The notes beneath the pieces are model-generated. The model saw nothing but the letters and a program-made list of their open reading frames with translations, was not told the origin of the DNA and ran no database searches. Below, one piece after another: positions 24,985 through 34,395 of a stretch of DNA of 64,000 bases. Each line of letters starts with the position of its first letter. Positions within the stretch are counted from its first letter, which is position 1. The DNA is taken from NCBI RefSeq assembly GCF_026340655.1, contig NZ_JAPEOZ010000001.1, forward strand, positions 4,402,001-4,466,000, in the 5' to 3' direction. The translations under genes and the position numbers were made by a program. This DNA is from Streptomyces sp. NBC_01275 (GTDB lineage: Bacteria > Actinomycetota > Actinomycetes > Streptomycetales > Streptomycetaceae).

Positions 24985-25926
24985 TCAGGCCCGCCGCCGC
25001 GCCGCCTCGTACAGCACGATCCCCGCCGCCACACCGGCGTTGAGAGATTCCGCGCCGCCGGGCATCGGGATGCGGACCAGGTGGTCGCAGGTCTCGCCGA
25101 CGAGGCGGGACAGGCCCTTGCCCTCGCTGCCGACGACGATGACGACCGGGCCGTCCAGCGCCGCCAGCGTGCCGACCTCGGCCTCGCCGTCGGCGGCCAG
25201 GCCGACGATCGCGATGCCGGCCTTCTTGTAGGCCTCCAGAGCGCGGGTGAGGTTGGTGGCGCGGGCCACCGGGGTGCGGGCGGCCGTGCCGGCGGAGGTC
25301 TTCCAGGCTCCGGCGGTCATGCCGGCCGCGCGGCGCTCGGGGACGACGACGCCGTGGCCGCCGAAGGCGGAGACGGAGCGGACGACGGCGCCCAGGTTGC
25401 GCGGGTCGGTCACGCCGTCGAGGGCGACGATCAGCGGGTCCTGGCCCTCGTCGTAGGCGGCCGCCGCGAGGTCCTCGGGGTGCGCGTACTCGTACGGCGG
25501 GACCTGGAGGACCAGGCCCTGGTGGTTGAGGCCGTTGGTCATGCGGTCCAGCTCGGGGCGGGGGGCCTCCATGAGGTGGATCCCGCCGCGCTCGGCCACC
25601 AGCTGGAGCGCCTCGCGCACCCGCTCGTCGTTGTCGATGAACTGCTGGACGTAGAGCGTCGTCGCGGGCACGCCCTCGCGCAGCGCCTCGACGACGGGGT
25701 TGCGGCCGACGACCATCTCGGACGTGCCCTTGCCGCCCCGGCCGCGCGGTGCGGGCCGGCGCACGGCCTGCTTCGCCTTGGCGCCCGCGATGCGGTTCTT
25801 CTTGTGCCCCTTGCGCATCTCGGCGGGCGGGGTCGGACCCTTGCCCTCCAGGCCTCGGCGCCGCTGGCCGCCACTGCCGACCTGCGCGCCCTTCTTGCCG
25901 GACATGCGGCGGTTGTTGGCTGCCAT
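24985..25926 (-). CDS. rlmB: 23S rRNA (guanosine-2'-O-)-methyltransferase, TrmH/SpoU family
   Basis: A 313-residue SPOUT methyltransferase. It has a basic low-complexity N-terminus (1-68), a substrate-binding domain starting [14 protein letters not shown] and a knotted SAM domain with the three motifs [27 protein letters not shown] and [18 protein letters not shown]. It should methylate the 2'-OH of G2251 (E. coli numbering) in 23S rRNA. It is on the same strand as cysS upstream, but a hairpin terminator and an A-rich repeat lie between them. Confidence 0.9.
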   Translation of the reverse strand: MAANNRRMSGKKGAQVGSGGQRRRGLEGKGPTPPAEMRKGHKKNRIAGAKAKQAVRRPAPRGRGGKGTSEMVVGRNPVVEALREGVPATTLYVQQFIDNDERVREALQLVAERGGIHLMEAPRPELDRMTNGLNHQGLVLQVPPYEYAHPEDLAAAAYDEGQDPLIVALDGVTDPRNLGAVVRSVSAFGGHGVVVPERRAAGMTAGAWKTSAGTAARTPVARATNLTRALEAYKKAGIAIVGLAADGEAEVGTLAALDGPVVIVVGSEGKGLSRLVGETCDHLVRIPMPGGAESLNAGVAAGIVLYEAARRRA

Positions 25927-25938
25927 GACCTACCCGTC

Positions 25939-25974
25939 TTCGTGAGCTTTTTCGTGAGCTTCTTCGTGAGCTGT
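25939..25974. repeat. 12-bp tandem repeat (TTCGTGAGCTTY), 3 copies, in the rlmB leader
   Basis: Three nearly identical 12-mers end 12 bp upstream of the rlmB start. On the gene strand they read as A-rich direct repeats and would lie in the 5' untranslated region. Confidence 0.85.
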
Positions 25975-25993
25975 GGAACGTACGTATATGCAG

Positions 25994-26021
25994 TGTGCCG
26001 CCCGGAGAGCCGGGCGGCACA
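25994..26021 (-). terminator. cysS terminator
   Basis: TGTGCCGCCCGG and CCGGGCGGCACA form a perfect 12-bp stem with a four-base loop, 28 bp past the cysS stop. Confidence 0.9.
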
Positions 26022-26049
26022 ATCGATCAAGGGATCGACCAGGAGCCGA

Positions 26050-27450
26050 TCAGCGCGGACCGAGGCTCCAGCGCGGTCCCTGCGGGCCGTCCTCGATGGC
26101 GAGACCGGACTGGTTGAGCTGGTCGCGGATGGCGTCCGCGGTGGCCCAGTCCTTGCGGCCGCGCGCCGCCTCACGCTGGTCGAGGACGAGGCGTACGAGA
26201 CTGTCGACGACCCCGTGCAGATCCTCGCCGCGGTCGCTCTCCCCGGCCCAGTGCGGGTCGAGGGGGTCCAGGCCCAGGACGCCGAGCATGGCGCGGACCT
26301 CGGCGAGGCGGGCCACCGCGGCTTCCTTGTCGTCGGCGGCGAGGGCCGAGTTCCCCTGGCGTACCGTCGTGTGCACGATGGCCAGCGCCTGCGGGACGCC
26401 CAGGTCGTCGTCCATCGCCTCGGCGAAGGCGGGCGGCACCTCGGCGGCCGGTTCGACGACTCCCCCGGCCTTCTCCACCACGCGCTGCACGAAGCCCTCG
26501 ATCCGCGCGAACGCCGACTCGGCCTCGCGCAGCGACTCCTCGCTGTACTCGATCATCGAGCGGTAGTGCGGGGTGCCGAGGTAGTAGCGCAGCACGATGG
26601 GGCGCCACTGCTTGACCATCTCGGAGACGAGGACGCTGTTGCCGAGCGACTTGGACATCTTCTCGCCGCTCATGGTGACCCAGGCGTTGTGCACCCAGTA
26701 CCGCGCGAACTCGTCGCCGTAGGCCTTGGCCTGGGCGATCTCGTTCTCATGGTGCGGGAAGATCAGGTCGAGGCCGCCGCCGTGGATGTCGAAGGCGGGG
26801 CCGAGGTACTTGTGCGCCATGGCCGAGCACTCCAGGTGCCAGCCGGGACGCCCGCGTCCCCACGGCGTCTCCCAGCTCGGCTCGCCCGGCTTGACGGACT
26901 TCCACAAGGCGAAGTCGCGCTGGTCGCGCTTGCCGGTCTCGCCGTCGCCCGAGGGCTGGAGCAGGTTGTCCAGCTCCTGGTTGGACAGCTGGAGGTACTC
27001 CGGGAAGGAGCGCACGTCGAAGTAGACGTTGCCGTCGGCCTCGTAGGCGTGACCGCGCTCGATGAGCCCGCGCATCATCTCGATCATCTCGGGCACATGC
27101 CCGGTGGCCCGCGGCTCGTACGTCGGCGGCAGGCAACCGAGCGCCTGGTAGCCGTCGTTGAACGCGCGCTCGTTCTCGTACCCGATGGACCACCAGGGGC
27201 GGCCCTGGTCGTGGGACTTGGCGATGATCTTGTCGTCGATGTCGGTGACGTTGCGGATGAACGTGACGTCGTAGCCGCGGTGGTCGAACCAGCGGCGCAT
27301 GATGTCGAAGTTCAGGCCCGAGCGGATGTGCCCGATGTGCGGGGCCGCCTGCACGGTGGCACCACAGAGGTAGATCGAGACACAACCCGGCTGGAGCGGG
27401 GCGAAGTCACGGATCTGCCGGGCGTTGGTGTCGTACAGGCGAATGGTCAC
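26050..27450 (-). CDS. cysS: Cysteinyl-tRNA synthetase
   Basis: A 466-residue class I synthetase charging tRNA-Cys. The zinc-ligand motif YLCGATVQ leads into the HIGH motif (PHIGHIRSG, about residues 38-46). Further motifs are WHLECSAM, the HHENEIAQ zinc ligands and KMSKS (GEKMSKSLG, about 264-272). The CGATVQ form, not the MshC-type CGITPYD, identifies CysS over the mycothiol ligase. Two adjacent GTG codons (27453, 27450) are possible starts, closely preceded by a TACCCT -10 box. Confidence 0.95.
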   Translation of the reverse strand: MTIRLYDTNARQIRDFAPLQPGCVSIYLCGATVQAAPHIGHIRSGLNFDIMRRWFDHRGYDVTFIRNVTDIDDKIIAKSHDQGRPWWSIGYENERAFNDGYQALGCLPPTYEPRATGHVPEMIEMMRGLIERGHAYEADGNVYFDVRSFPEYLQLSNQELDNLLQPSGDGETGKRDQRDFALWKSVKPGEPSWETPWGRGRPGWHLECSAMAHKYLGPAFDIHGGGLDLIFPHHENEIAQAKAYGDEFARYWVHNAWVTMSGEKMSKSLGNSVLVSEMVKQWRPIVLRYYLGTPHYRSMIEYSEESLREAESAFARIEGFVQRVVEKAGGVVEPAAEVPPAFAEAMDDDLGVPQALAIVHTTVRQGNSALAADDKEAAVARLAEVRAMLGVLGLDPLDPHWAGESDRGEDLHGVVDSLVRLVLDQREAARGRKDWATADAIRDQLNQSGLAIEDGPQGPRWSLGPR

Positions 27451-27584
27451 CACTCCAGGGTAGTGGGCGTGGGGTAGTGCCCCGCGACCCTTCCAACTCA
27501 AGGGGCGCTTATTCGTGACATTCGCACTCGGCGGGGTGAGGGCGATGGTGAGGGCGGTGAAGGGAAGGGCTGGGCCCCGCGGCC

Positions 27585-28088
27585 TCAGCCGGTCCGTACG
27601 ACCAACGCCGTCGCCACCGCCATCAGGCCCTCGTCGCGTCCCGGGAAGCCGAGTCCGTCCGTCGTCGCGCCCGACACCGAGACGGGGGCTCCGCACGCCT
27701 CCGAGAGAAGCTTCTGCGCCTCGTCCCGGCGCTTGCCGATCTTCGGACGGGGTCCTACGACCTGTACGGCGACGTTGCCGATGACGAACCCGGCCTCGCG
27801 CACGATCCGCGCCGCCTCGGTCAGCAGCGTGACGCCGGACGCGCCCGACCACTCGGGGCGGCCCGTGCCGAAGTGCTGACCGAGGTCGCCGAGGCCGGCC
27901 GCCGAGAACAGCGCGTTGCAGGCGGCGTGGGCGACGACGTCCGCGTCGGAGTGACCGGCCAGACCCGGGCCCTCGCCCTCCCACTTCAGGCCCGCGCACC
28001 ACAGCTCACGGCCCTCCTCGAAGGCGTGGACGTCGGTGCCGATGCCGACCTGGGGCAGGAGCGCCCCCGGGGAACTCTCAGAAGCCAT
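27585..28088 (-). CDS. ispF: 2-C-methyl-D-erythritol 2,4-cyclodiphosphate synthase
   Basis: A 167-residue enzyme of the non-mevalonate isoprenoid pathway. The metal site GIGTDVHAF (about residues 16-24) and [10 protein letters not shown] are intact, as is [12 protein letters not shown] near the C-terminus. It cyclises CDP-methylerythritol phosphate with loss of CMP. It overlaps the end of ispD by 11 bp, so the two successive-stage enzymes are co-translated. Confidence 0.95.
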   Translation of the reverse strand: MASESSPGALLPQVGIGTDVHAFEEGRELWCAGLKWEGEGPGLAGHSDADVVAHAACNALFSAAGLGDLGQHFGTGRPEWSGASGVTLLTEAARIVREAGFVIGNVAVQVVGPRPKIGKRRDEAQKLLSEACGAPVSVSGATTDGLGFPGRDEGLMAVATALVVRTG

Positions 28089-28842
28089 CGTTGAGCCTCC
28101 TGCGGGCCAGGACCGCCTCCGCGAGGACCAGGTCGAGCGGGCGGGTGACCTTGAAGGCCTCCTCGTGGCCGGGGACCACCACGACCGTCAGGCCGAGCTG
28201 CTCGACCATGCTCGCGTCGTCGGTGACGTTCTCCGTGACCGTCTCGTGGGCGCGGAGCAGGGTCGCCCGGTCGAAGCCCTGCGGGGTCTGCACGGCACGC
28301 AGGCGAGCGCGCTCGGGCGTGGCGACGACCGGCTCCGGCTCCCCGGGCACGGCCGCGGGCTCGACCTCCTTGACGGTGTCGGCGAGCGGCAGGGCAGGGA
28401 CGACGGCGGGGGCGCCGTCGCGTACGGCCTCGATCACCGCGTCCACCGTGTCCACGGGGACCAGCGGGCGGGCCGCGTCGTGCACCAGCACGATGTCGTA
28501 GTCCGGCGGCAGCGCGTCCAGGCCCAGCTTCACGGACTCCTGGCGGGAGTCGCCGCCGGGGACGACCAGGAAGTCGGTGCGGTCGGGCAGCGCGTGCGCG
28601 TCGAGCAGCGACTTCACCTCGGCGGCGCCGTCCGGCGGGGCCACGACGACCACGAGGGAGACGGCACGGGAGGCGGCGAGGGCGCGCACCGCGTGGATGA
28701 GCATGGGCGTGCCGCTCAGCGCGCGTAGCGCCTTGGGGGCGCCCGGACCGAGGCGTACGCCCCGGCCGGCGGCCGGGATCACCGCGGCCGTGCGGGCCGG
28801 CGCGGGCGAGGGAGCGGGCGCGGGAAGCGAATCGTCAGACAT
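28078..28842 (-). CDS. ispD: 2-C-methyl-D-erythritol 4-phosphate cytidylyltransferase
   Basis: A 254-residue enzyme that attaches CMP from CTP to methylerythritol 4-phosphate. The nucleotide loop [14 protein letters not shown] is at about residues 18-31, followed by VHDAARPLV and the C-terminal [13 protein letters not shown] typical of the family. The N-terminal 17 residues are Pro/Ala rich. It is the first gene of an ispDF operon. Confidence 0.95.
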   Translation of the reverse strand: MSDDSLPAPAPSPAPARTAAVIPAAGRGVRLGPGAPKALRALSGTPMLIHAVRALAASRAVSLVVVVAPPDGAAEVKSLLDAHALPDRTDFLVVPGGDSRQESVKLGLDALPPDYDIVLVHDAARPLVPVDTVDAVIEAVRDGAPAVVPALPLADTVKEVEPAAVPGEPEPVVATPERARLRAVQTPQGFDRATLLRAHETVTENVTDDASMVEQLGLTVVVVPGHEEAFKVTRPLDLVLAEAVLARRRLNDGF

Positions 28843-29153
28843 CGGTTCCTGTCAGGTTTGTGTGCTCGGCCTACGTGGGTACGGAGACAGCGTGCCGGGC
28901 GCGACGCCTAGGACCGGACCCTTCCGTGACACCGGTCGAGGCAGCAGCCCGGGCCCGGCACGTCAAGTATCGGGGCACGCCAGGTACCGGGCGGGCCTTC
29001 GGCGGTGGAGCAGGCCTTCGGCGGCAGATGTGTCCGGCGGCAGATGTGACGGCACAGGTGTCCGGGCGCGAACATGCCGCAGCGCCCGGCGACGGGAAAT
29101 ACGTCATCGGGCACCGCGGCATTTCAATGTGCTGAGGCTGGCTTTCGCCGGCG
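28843..29153. other. carD-ispD intergenic region
   Basis: 311 bp with no gene. It should hold the ispDF promoter. The middle has imperfect duplications (AGGCCTTCGGCGG twice, CGGCGGCAGATGTG twice). Short open frames on both strands have no family resemblance. Confidence 0.6.
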
Positions 29154-29636
29154 TCAGGACGCGAGAACCTCGTCGAGCAGAGCCTCGGCCTTGTCCTCGT
29201 TCGTGTTCTCCGCGAGCGCGAGCTCGCTCACCAGAATCTGGCGGGCCTTGGCGAGCATGCGCTTCTCACCGGCGGAGAGTCCGCGCTCGCGCTCACGACG
29301 CCACAGGTCACGCACGACTTCCGCGACCTTGATGACATCGCCGGAGGCGAGCTTCTCCAGATTTGCCTTGTAACGACGCGACCAGTTCGTGGGCTCCTCG
29401 GCGTACGGCGCGCGCAGCACCTCGAAGACCCGGTCCAGCCCGTCCTGACCGACCACATCACGTACGCCGACGAACTCCGCATTGTCCGCTGGCACACGTA
29501 CCGTCAGGTCACCCTGGGCGACCTTCAGCACCAAGTAGGTCTTGTCCACGCCTTTGATCTGGCGAGTTTCGATGGCCTCGATCAGCGCGGCCCCGTGATG
29601 GGGATAGACCACGGTGTCGCCAACCTTGAACGTCAT
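29154..29636 (-). CDS. carD: CarD/CdnL-family RNA polymerase-binding regulator
   Basis: A 160-residue protein. The Tudor-like RNA-polymerase-interaction domain is at 1-65 ([20 protein letters not shown]), followed by a helical DNA-binding domain ([53 protein letters not shown]). It stabilises open promoter complexes, notably at rRNA promoters, and is usually essential in actinobacteria. It is a single gene with a 640-bp upstream region. Confidence 0.95.
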   Translation of the reverse strand: MTFKVGDTVVYPHHGAALIEAIETRQIKGVDKTYLVLKVAQGDLTVRVPADNAEFVGVRDVVGQDGLDRVFEVLRAPYAEEPTNWSRRYKANLEKLASGDVIKVAEVVRDLWRRERERGLSAGEKRMLAKARQILVSELALAENTNEDKAEALLDEVLAS

Positions 29637-30324
29637 GTGACAGGTACCCCTTCCGTGGCTATCCAGGGTAACACGGAAACTGCGGGTTCTGAATGGCGTT
29701 TTCGCAGGTCAGGGCATATCTCGGGGCTTGACAACAGCGACAGGAACGTGCTTCGAGCGGCCCGCGGAGGCGGGTATTCGCAGGTCGGAGCGGCTGTCCA
29801 AGGGGAGTGAAACGCGTACGTTACACACATCCGAAGCCTCGCCCGAGTGGCCGAACGTCCCCATATGTCCGCTTCCAAGCGTGCGACTTCCGCTACTCCG
29901 TTCGGTGCCGGCGGCCGGATACGAGCGGTTTCCGGAATTGATCACGGGCTGTTCGGTCGGGGCGTGATCAATTTCCGGGACGGCCGCGCATTCCTTCACG
30001 GAAAATCCGCGGACCGGCGTCACCAGCACTTACGTCACCGACGCTTAAGAGAATGAAGTTAATGTGACTCGCGGGTCGCTCGCAGCCGTCGTGACGGGTG
30101 TGCCGAGGCCGCGCGTCCGGCGCCTCGACGAAGAGGTCGCCGAAGGTCCGCCGAGGGCTCGGAGAAGGCTCGACGAAGGCCCGGCGAAGGCCCGGAACTC
30201 GCTAGAGGCGGGTCGGGTGCGGTGGCGCGGGAACGGCTCGGTAACCTAAGGCCGCTGACAGACCCTTAGGGCGGCTTTGCGACAAGGAAAGCTGTCCGTG
30301 TGCGTTCAAGGAGTAGCCGCCGCC
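29637..30324. other. Long carD-lipoprotein intergenic region with a large inverted repeat
   Basis: The region holds both divergent promoters. Near carD the arms TTCCGTG and CACGGAA flank a TACCCT -10-like sequence. At 29932-29978, CCGGAATTGATCACG and CGTGATCAATTTCCGG form an inverted repeat (one bulged base, 16-base loop). At about 30130-30195 a GAAGG/CGAAGGCCCG motif is repeated imperfectly. I see no convincing gene; short open frames here have poor composition. Confidence 0.6.
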
Positions 30325-31005
30325 GTGAGCAGCAGCCTTCGACGCGGCGCCCTCGCCGCCTCCGCCATCGCGATCTCGGTCGCCTCGCTCGCCGCATGCG
30401 GCGCCGGCAACGACTCCCAGACCCTGGAGATCAAGCCGGACAACGCCGCCACCAGCGTCGGCGACATCAAGCTGCAGAACGTCGTGGTCATCACCCAGCC
30501 CGACCTGGAGTCGACCGGGCCCGCCGCGATCTCGGCGACCGTCTTCAACAGCGGGACCACCGACCAGACGCTGGACTCCATCACCGTCGACGGCACCGGC
30601 AAGTCCGCCGAGCTCAAGCCCGCCAAGGGCAAGGGCAAGCTGACCATCCCGGCCGGCGGCTCGGTCGTCATCGGCGGCGCGGACAACGCCGCCGCCATGC
30701 TGCCCAGCAGCCGTGAGGCGGTCCAGGACGGCAACGCCCAGAAGATCACCTTCACCTTCAGCGACACAGGCGCGGTGAGCCTGCGCGCCTTCGTCGTCCC
30801 CGCCGAGAGCTACTTCTCCAAGTGGGGCCCGAGCGACGTCCCGACCGCCTCGGAGTCCGCCTCGGAGTCCGCCTCGGGAGCCTCCTCCGAGTCGCCGTCC
30901 GCGGGCACGTCGGAGTCCCCGGCGGCGGGCGGCGAGGGCGAATCGGCCTCCCCGTCCGACTCGGCCTCCGCGAGCGCGTCGGAGTCGGCGACCGCCGGGC
31001 AGTGA
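30325..31005 (+). CDS. Secreted lipoprotein (DUF461-like)
   Basis: A 226-residue lipoprotein. The signal peptide SLRRGALAASAIAISVASLA ends at a lipobox (LAAC). A beta-rich domain follows (IKLQNVVVITQPDLESTGPA, TVFNSGTTDQTLDSITVDG, PAGGSVVIGG), like the DUF461/PCuAC fold often used in copper delivery, though the copper Met/His residues are not evident. The last 60 residues are a Ser/Ala/Glu-rich tail. GTG 30325 is preferred over an upstream TTG because AAGGAG lies 11 bases before it and it starts a standard signal peptide. Confidence 0.8.
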   Translation: MSSSLRRGALAASAIAISVASLAACGAGNDSQTLEIKPDNAATSVGDIKLQNVVVITQPDLESTGPAAISATVFNSGTTDQTLDSITVDGTGKSAELKPAKGKGKLTIPAGGSVVIGGADNAAAMLPSSREAVQDGNAQKITFTFSDTGAVSLRAFVVPAESYFSKWGPSDVPTASESASESASGASSESPSAGTSESPAAGGEGESASPSDSASASASESATAGQ

Positions 31006-31016
31006 GGCACTCGTCC

Positions 31017-31080
31017 GCCGGACGTATGCCGAAGGGCGGCACCCCCACGTGGGGGTGCCGCCCTTCGGCATACGTCCGGC
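31017..31080. terminator. 64-bp perfect palindrome, bidirectional terminator
   Basis: Two 32-bp arms abut without any spacer and are perfectly complementary. The element lies between the convergent lipoprotein gene and phoP (stops at 31005 and 31166). Confidence 0.9.
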
Positions 31081-31165
31081 TTCTCGACGCACCCCTCGCA
31101 CCGCTGCGCGGGCTTCGGAGCGCTGCGCCGGACTCCGTCCGACGACCTGCCACCAGGCCCGCTTT

Positions 31166-31846
31166 CTACGGCTCGAACTTGTACCCCAGGCCACGCACCG
31201 TGACCAGGTACCGCGGCGCCCCCGGGTCCGGCTCGATCTTGGCGCGGAGGCGCTTGACGTGGACGTCGAGGGTCTTGGTGTCGCCGACGTAGTCGGCGCC
31301 CCAGACCCGGTCGATGAGCTGCATGCGGGTCAGGACGCGGCCCGCGTTGCGCAGGAGCATCTCCAGGAGGTCGAACTCCTTGAGGGGGAGGTCGACCTTG
31401 GAGCCCGAGACCGTCACGACGTGGCGGTCCACGTCCATGCGGACCGGGCCGGCCTCCAGGGCCGCCGGGGTCACCTCCTCCGGCTCCCCGCGGCGGCGCA
31501 GGACGGCCCGGATGCGGGCCACCAGCTCCCGCGAGGAGAACGGCTTGGTCACGTAGTCGTCGGCTCCTATCTCCAGGCCGACGACCTTGTCGATCTCGCT
31601 GTCCTTCGCGGTCACCATGATCACGGGAACGTTGGAGCGGCCGCGCAGCTGGCGGCACACCTCCGTGCCGGGCAGGCCCGGCAGCATCAGGTCGAGGAGG
31701 ACGAGGTCGGCGCCGTTGCGCTCGAACTCGTCCAGCCCGTCGGGCCCTGTGGTCGCCACGGCGACCTCGAAGCCCTCCTTGCGGAGCATGTACGACAGGG
31801 CGTCGGAGAAGGACTCCTCGTCCTCGACGACGAGCACTCGGGTCAC
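31166..31846 (-). CDS. phoP: Phosphate response regulator PhoP
   Basis: A 226-residue OmpR-type regulator. The receiver domain begins TRVLVVEDEESFSD, the phosphoacceptor Asp is in LVLLDLMLPG (about residue 51), and the conserved Lys is in YVTKPFSS. The winged-helix DNA-binding domain includes LPLKEFDLLEMLLRNAGRVL and TLDVHVKRLRAKIEPD. It controls phosphate scavenging and represses antibiotic production. The GTG start overlaps the phoR stop by four bases (GTGA) and has GGAGG upstream. Confidence 0.97.
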   Translation of the reverse strand: MTRVLVVEDEESFSDALSYMLRKEGFEVAVATTGPDGLDEFERNGADLVLLDLMLPGLPGTEVCRQLRGRSNVPVIMVTAKDSEIDKVVGLEIGADDYVTKPFSSRELVARIRAVLRRRGEPEEVTPAALEAGPVRMDVDRHVVTVSGSKVDLPLKEFDLLEMLLRNAGRVLTRMQLIDRVWGADYVGDTKTLDVHVKRLRAKIEPDPGAPRYLVTVRGLGYKFEP

Positions 31847-33210
31847 GGAAGGACCTCCGGGGCGGAAAGCGTCTGGTACGCGGTCGGGTCGGGGGATGAG
31901 GCGTGCGGTGCCGCATGGTGTGCGGCACGGTTCGCGGCGTGGGTGGCGCCGCCGGCCCCGACGGCCTCTTCGTCGAGGCCGTCGGGGTCGTCGTAACCGT
32001 CGGGATCGTCGTCGTAACCGTCGAGATCGGGGTGCTGGTACGCCCGGTCGCGGTCGCGGGCCGCGCCCGCCTCCGGCAGCCGCAGCGTGAACGTGGAGCC
32101 CTGCCCCTCGGCGCTCCACACCGTGACCTCCCCGCCGTGCGAGGCGGCCACGTGCTTGACGATCGCCAGCCCGAGGCCCGTGCCGCCGGTGGCACGGGAG
32201 CGGGCCGGGTCGACGCGGTAGAAGCGCTCGAAGATGCGCTCCTTGTCCTTGTCCGAGATGCCGATGCCCTGGTCGGTCACGGCGATCTCGATCAGATCCC
32301 CGCCCGGCGCGTTCACCCGGTGGACGGCGATGCCGACGCGGGTACGGGCAGGCGAGTAGTTGACCGCGTTCTCGACCAGGTTGCCCAGGGCCGCGGCCAG
32401 CTGGCCGCGGTTGCCCCAGACGCGCAGGTCGGCGGTGCCGCCGGCGGCCATGGTGATCTGCTTGGCGCCGGCCTGGTGCCGACAGCGGTCGACGGCCTCG
32501 GCGACGAGCTCGTCCACGCCGACCGGTTCGGCGTCCTCCAGCGGGTCGTCGTTCTGGACCCGTGACAGGTCGATGAGCTCCTGTACGAGATTGGTCAGCC
32601 GGGTGGCCTCTATCTGCATCCGGCCGGCGAAGCGTTCCACCGCCTCCGGGTCGTCGGACGCGCCCATGACCGCCTCGGAGAGGAGGGAGAGCGCGCCGGT
32701 CGGAGTCTTCAGCTCATGGCTGACGTTCGCCACGAAGTCCCGCCGTACCGCCTCGATACGGCGGGCCTCGGTGAGGTCCTCCACGAGCAGGAGCACCAGC
32801 CGGGAGCCCAGCGGGGCCACTCTGGCGGAGACGGCGAGCGCCTCGCCGCGGCCGGTGCCGCGCCGGGGCAGGTCGAGCTCGACCTGGCGTATCTCCCCGT
32901 CACGGCGGGTGTCCCGCGCCATCTGGAGCATCGGCTCGACGGCGAGCTTGCCGCCGCGCACCAGCCCGAGGGCGTACGCGGCGGAGCTGGCCTTGACCAC
33001 GGCGTCCGCTTCGTCGAGGACGACGGCCGAGGAACGGAGGACGGAAAGTACGGTGTCCACGCCGGGCGGGAGCACGGGATCGGTGTGCAAGGAGGTCCTG
33101 GTGGGTCGGTTCTGGTCGCGTTCGCTCCAGCGGAACGCCAGCATGGCGATGACGCCGGTGAGCACACCGGCGATCGCTGCCGCTGCGGCGACCGCCGCGT
33201 TCACGTCCAT
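31843..33210 (-). CDS. phoR: Phosphate sensor histidine kinase PhoR
   Basis: A 455-residue membrane kinase with one N-terminal transmembrane helix (about 5-26), a PAS-like segment, the phosphoacceptor box NVSHELKTPTGAL (His about 168) and the ATPase domain motifs NLVENAVNYSP, DQGIGISDKDKERIFERFYR and GTGLGLAIVKHV. The C-terminal 70 residues are an acidic/His/Ala-rich disordered tail. It phosphorylates PhoP under phosphate limitation. It faces phoU across the PHO boxes, allowing self-amplification of the system. Confidence 0.96.
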   Translation of the reverse strand: MDVNAAVAAAAAIAGVLTGVIAMLAFRWSERDQNRPTRTSLHTDPVLPPGVDTVLSVLRSSAVVLDEADAVVKASSAAYALGLVRGGKLAVEPMLQMARDTRRDGEIRQVELDLPRRGTGRGEALAVSARVAPLGSRLVLLLVEDLTEARRIEAVRRDFVANVSHELKTPTGALSLLSEAVMGASDDPEAVERFAGRMQIEATRLTNLVQELIDLSRVQNDDPLEDAEPVGVDELVAEAVDRCRHQAGAKQITMAAGGTADLRVWGNRGQLAAALGNLVENAVNYSPARTRVGIAVHRVNAPGGDLIEIAVTDQGIGISDKDKERIFERFYRVDPARSRATGGTGLGLAIVKHVAASHGGEVTVWSAEGQGSTFTLRLPEAGAARDRDRAYQHPDLDGYDDDPDGYDDPDGLDEEAVGAGGATHAANRAAHHAAPHASSPDPTAYQTLSAPEVLP

Positions 33211-33283
33211 GCGTCCAGGTTAGGCACGAGATCCGGCCTGGCTACAGCCATCGAGGTGCGACCTCGAACACTCGTCGCCCAGA

Positions 33284-33316
33284 GTTCACCTTGGAGCCAG
33301 TGGTGGTTCATTTGGG
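33284..33316. promoter_or_regulatory. PHO box: three contiguous 11-bp direct-repeat units between phoRP and phoU
   Basis: Units GTTCACCTTGG, AGCCAGTGGTG and GTTCATTTGGG are exactly in 11-bp phase. The first and third match the PhoP repeat consensus (GTTCAYYYGG) well and the middle one is degenerate, the usual core arrangement. The flanking 312-bp gap (33211-33522) also holds the phoU leader with CACGACG-type repeats. Confidence 0.88.
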
Positions 33317-33522
33317 GTGACGGAAATCGACGCGTACGGGGCGGACCGTGGGACCGTGGGGTTCGCAGCGCCGGTTCACGGCCGGTTCTGACCCGTTCCG
33401 CGGCCGGTTCCCGACCCTCGGAACAGGCGAAGAGCGACAGCACGACACACGACGTATAACGCACGACGCACGACGAATGCGTACGCCGAACGAGACGTAC
33501 GACGTTACGAGAGGGAATCCTG

Positions 33523-34230
33523 ATGCGGGACGCGTACCACGAGGAACTGGACTCGATCGGCGACAGCCTGGTGGAGATGGCCCGGCTGGTCGGGTCGGCG
33601 ATCGGACGCGCCACGACCGCCATGCTCGACTCCGACCTGAAGCTGGCCGAGAGCGTCATCGAGGCCGACCAGCGGGTCGACGAGCTGCAGCACGACCTCG
33701 AGGCCAGGGCGATAGCGCTGCTGGCGCGCCAGCAGCCGGTGGCGACGGACCTGCGGATCGTCGTCACGTCGCTGCGCATGTCGGCCGACCTGGAGCGCTC
33801 CGGCGACCTCGCCCAGCACGTGGCGAAGCTGGCCCGACTGCGGTTCCCCGGTCGCGCGGTGCCGCACGACCTGCACGCCACGATCCTGGAGATGGGCCAG
33901 CTCGCGCAGCGCCTGATGGCGAAGGCGGCGGAGTGCATCATCACCAAGGACGTCGACATGGCGCTCCAGCTGGAGCAGGACGACGACGAGATGGACCTCC
34001 TGCACCGCACGCTCTTCCAGCACCTGATCGACGACCGCTGGAAGCACGGCATCGAGACGGCCGTCGACGTCACCCTCCTCGGCCGCTACTACGAGCGGTT
34101 CGCCGACCACGCGGTGGCGGTCGCCAAGCGCGTGGTGTTCCTGGTGACGGGCGAGCACGCGGACGAGCTGCAGCCGGACATCCAGCCCGACATCCAGCCC
34201 TCGCCGGCGAACGGGGCCGAAGGGGCCTGA
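33523..34230 (+). CDS. phoU: Phosphate uptake regulator PhoU
   Basis: A 235-residue all-helical protein made of two three-helix PhoU repeats, each with a metal-binding signature (DLRIVVTSLRMSADLERSGD and GRYYERFADHAVAVAKRV). It links the phosphate transporter and PhoR and restrains kinase signalling. It has a short acidic C-terminal tail with a QPDI duplication. It is divergent from phoRP; GAGAGGGA precedes the ATG. Confidence 0.96.
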   Translation: MRDAYHEELDSIGDSLVEMARLVGSAIGRATTAMLDSDLKLAESVIEADQRVDELQHDLEARAIALLARQQPVATDLRIVVTSLRMSADLERSGDLAQHVAKLARLRFPGRAVPHDLHATILEMGQLAQRLMAKAAECIITKDVDMALQLEQDDDEMDLLHRTLFQHLIDDRWKHGIETAVDVTLLGRYYERFADHAVAVAKRVVFLVTGEHADELQPDIQPDIQPSPANGAEGA

Positions 34231-34280
34231 CCGGGCGAAGGGGCCTGCCCGGGCCGAGAGGGCCTGCCCGGGCCGGGGGG
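34226..34280. repeat. Degenerate 17-18-bp tandem repeat after phoU
   Basis: About three copies of a GGGGCCTGCCCGGGCCGA-like unit starting at the phoU stop codon. Individual copies contain GGCC palindromes and could act in termination. Confidence 0.65.
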
Positions 34281-34395
34281 CCTCGACCGCGCGCGGGCTC
34301 CCGTCCGGGGCGCGTGCAAGCCACTGTGCGCCGTTGATGCGCCCAGCGGCGCGGGCATGCAATGGGCACAGGTCCTACGCCTCCGGGAGGAACCC

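Noticed and set aside
26050..27450. Mycothiol ligase MshC instead of CysS
   Set aside because: The N-terminal zinc motif is YLCGATVQ with PHIGH, the CysS form; MshC has CGITPYDATH-type sequence.
25081..27477. Open frame of 798 codons on the plus strand
   Set aside because: Shadow of rlmB and cysS, both certain genes on the other strand.
28860..29135. 91-codon open frame between carD and ispD
   Set aside because: Low-complexity composition, no ribosome site, and built largely from duplicated GC-rich segments.
30064..30249. 61-codon open frame before the DUF461-like lipoprotein
   Set aside because: It encodes an Arg/Glu/Pro stretch from the imperfect GAAGGCCCG repeats, with no convincing start signal or family.
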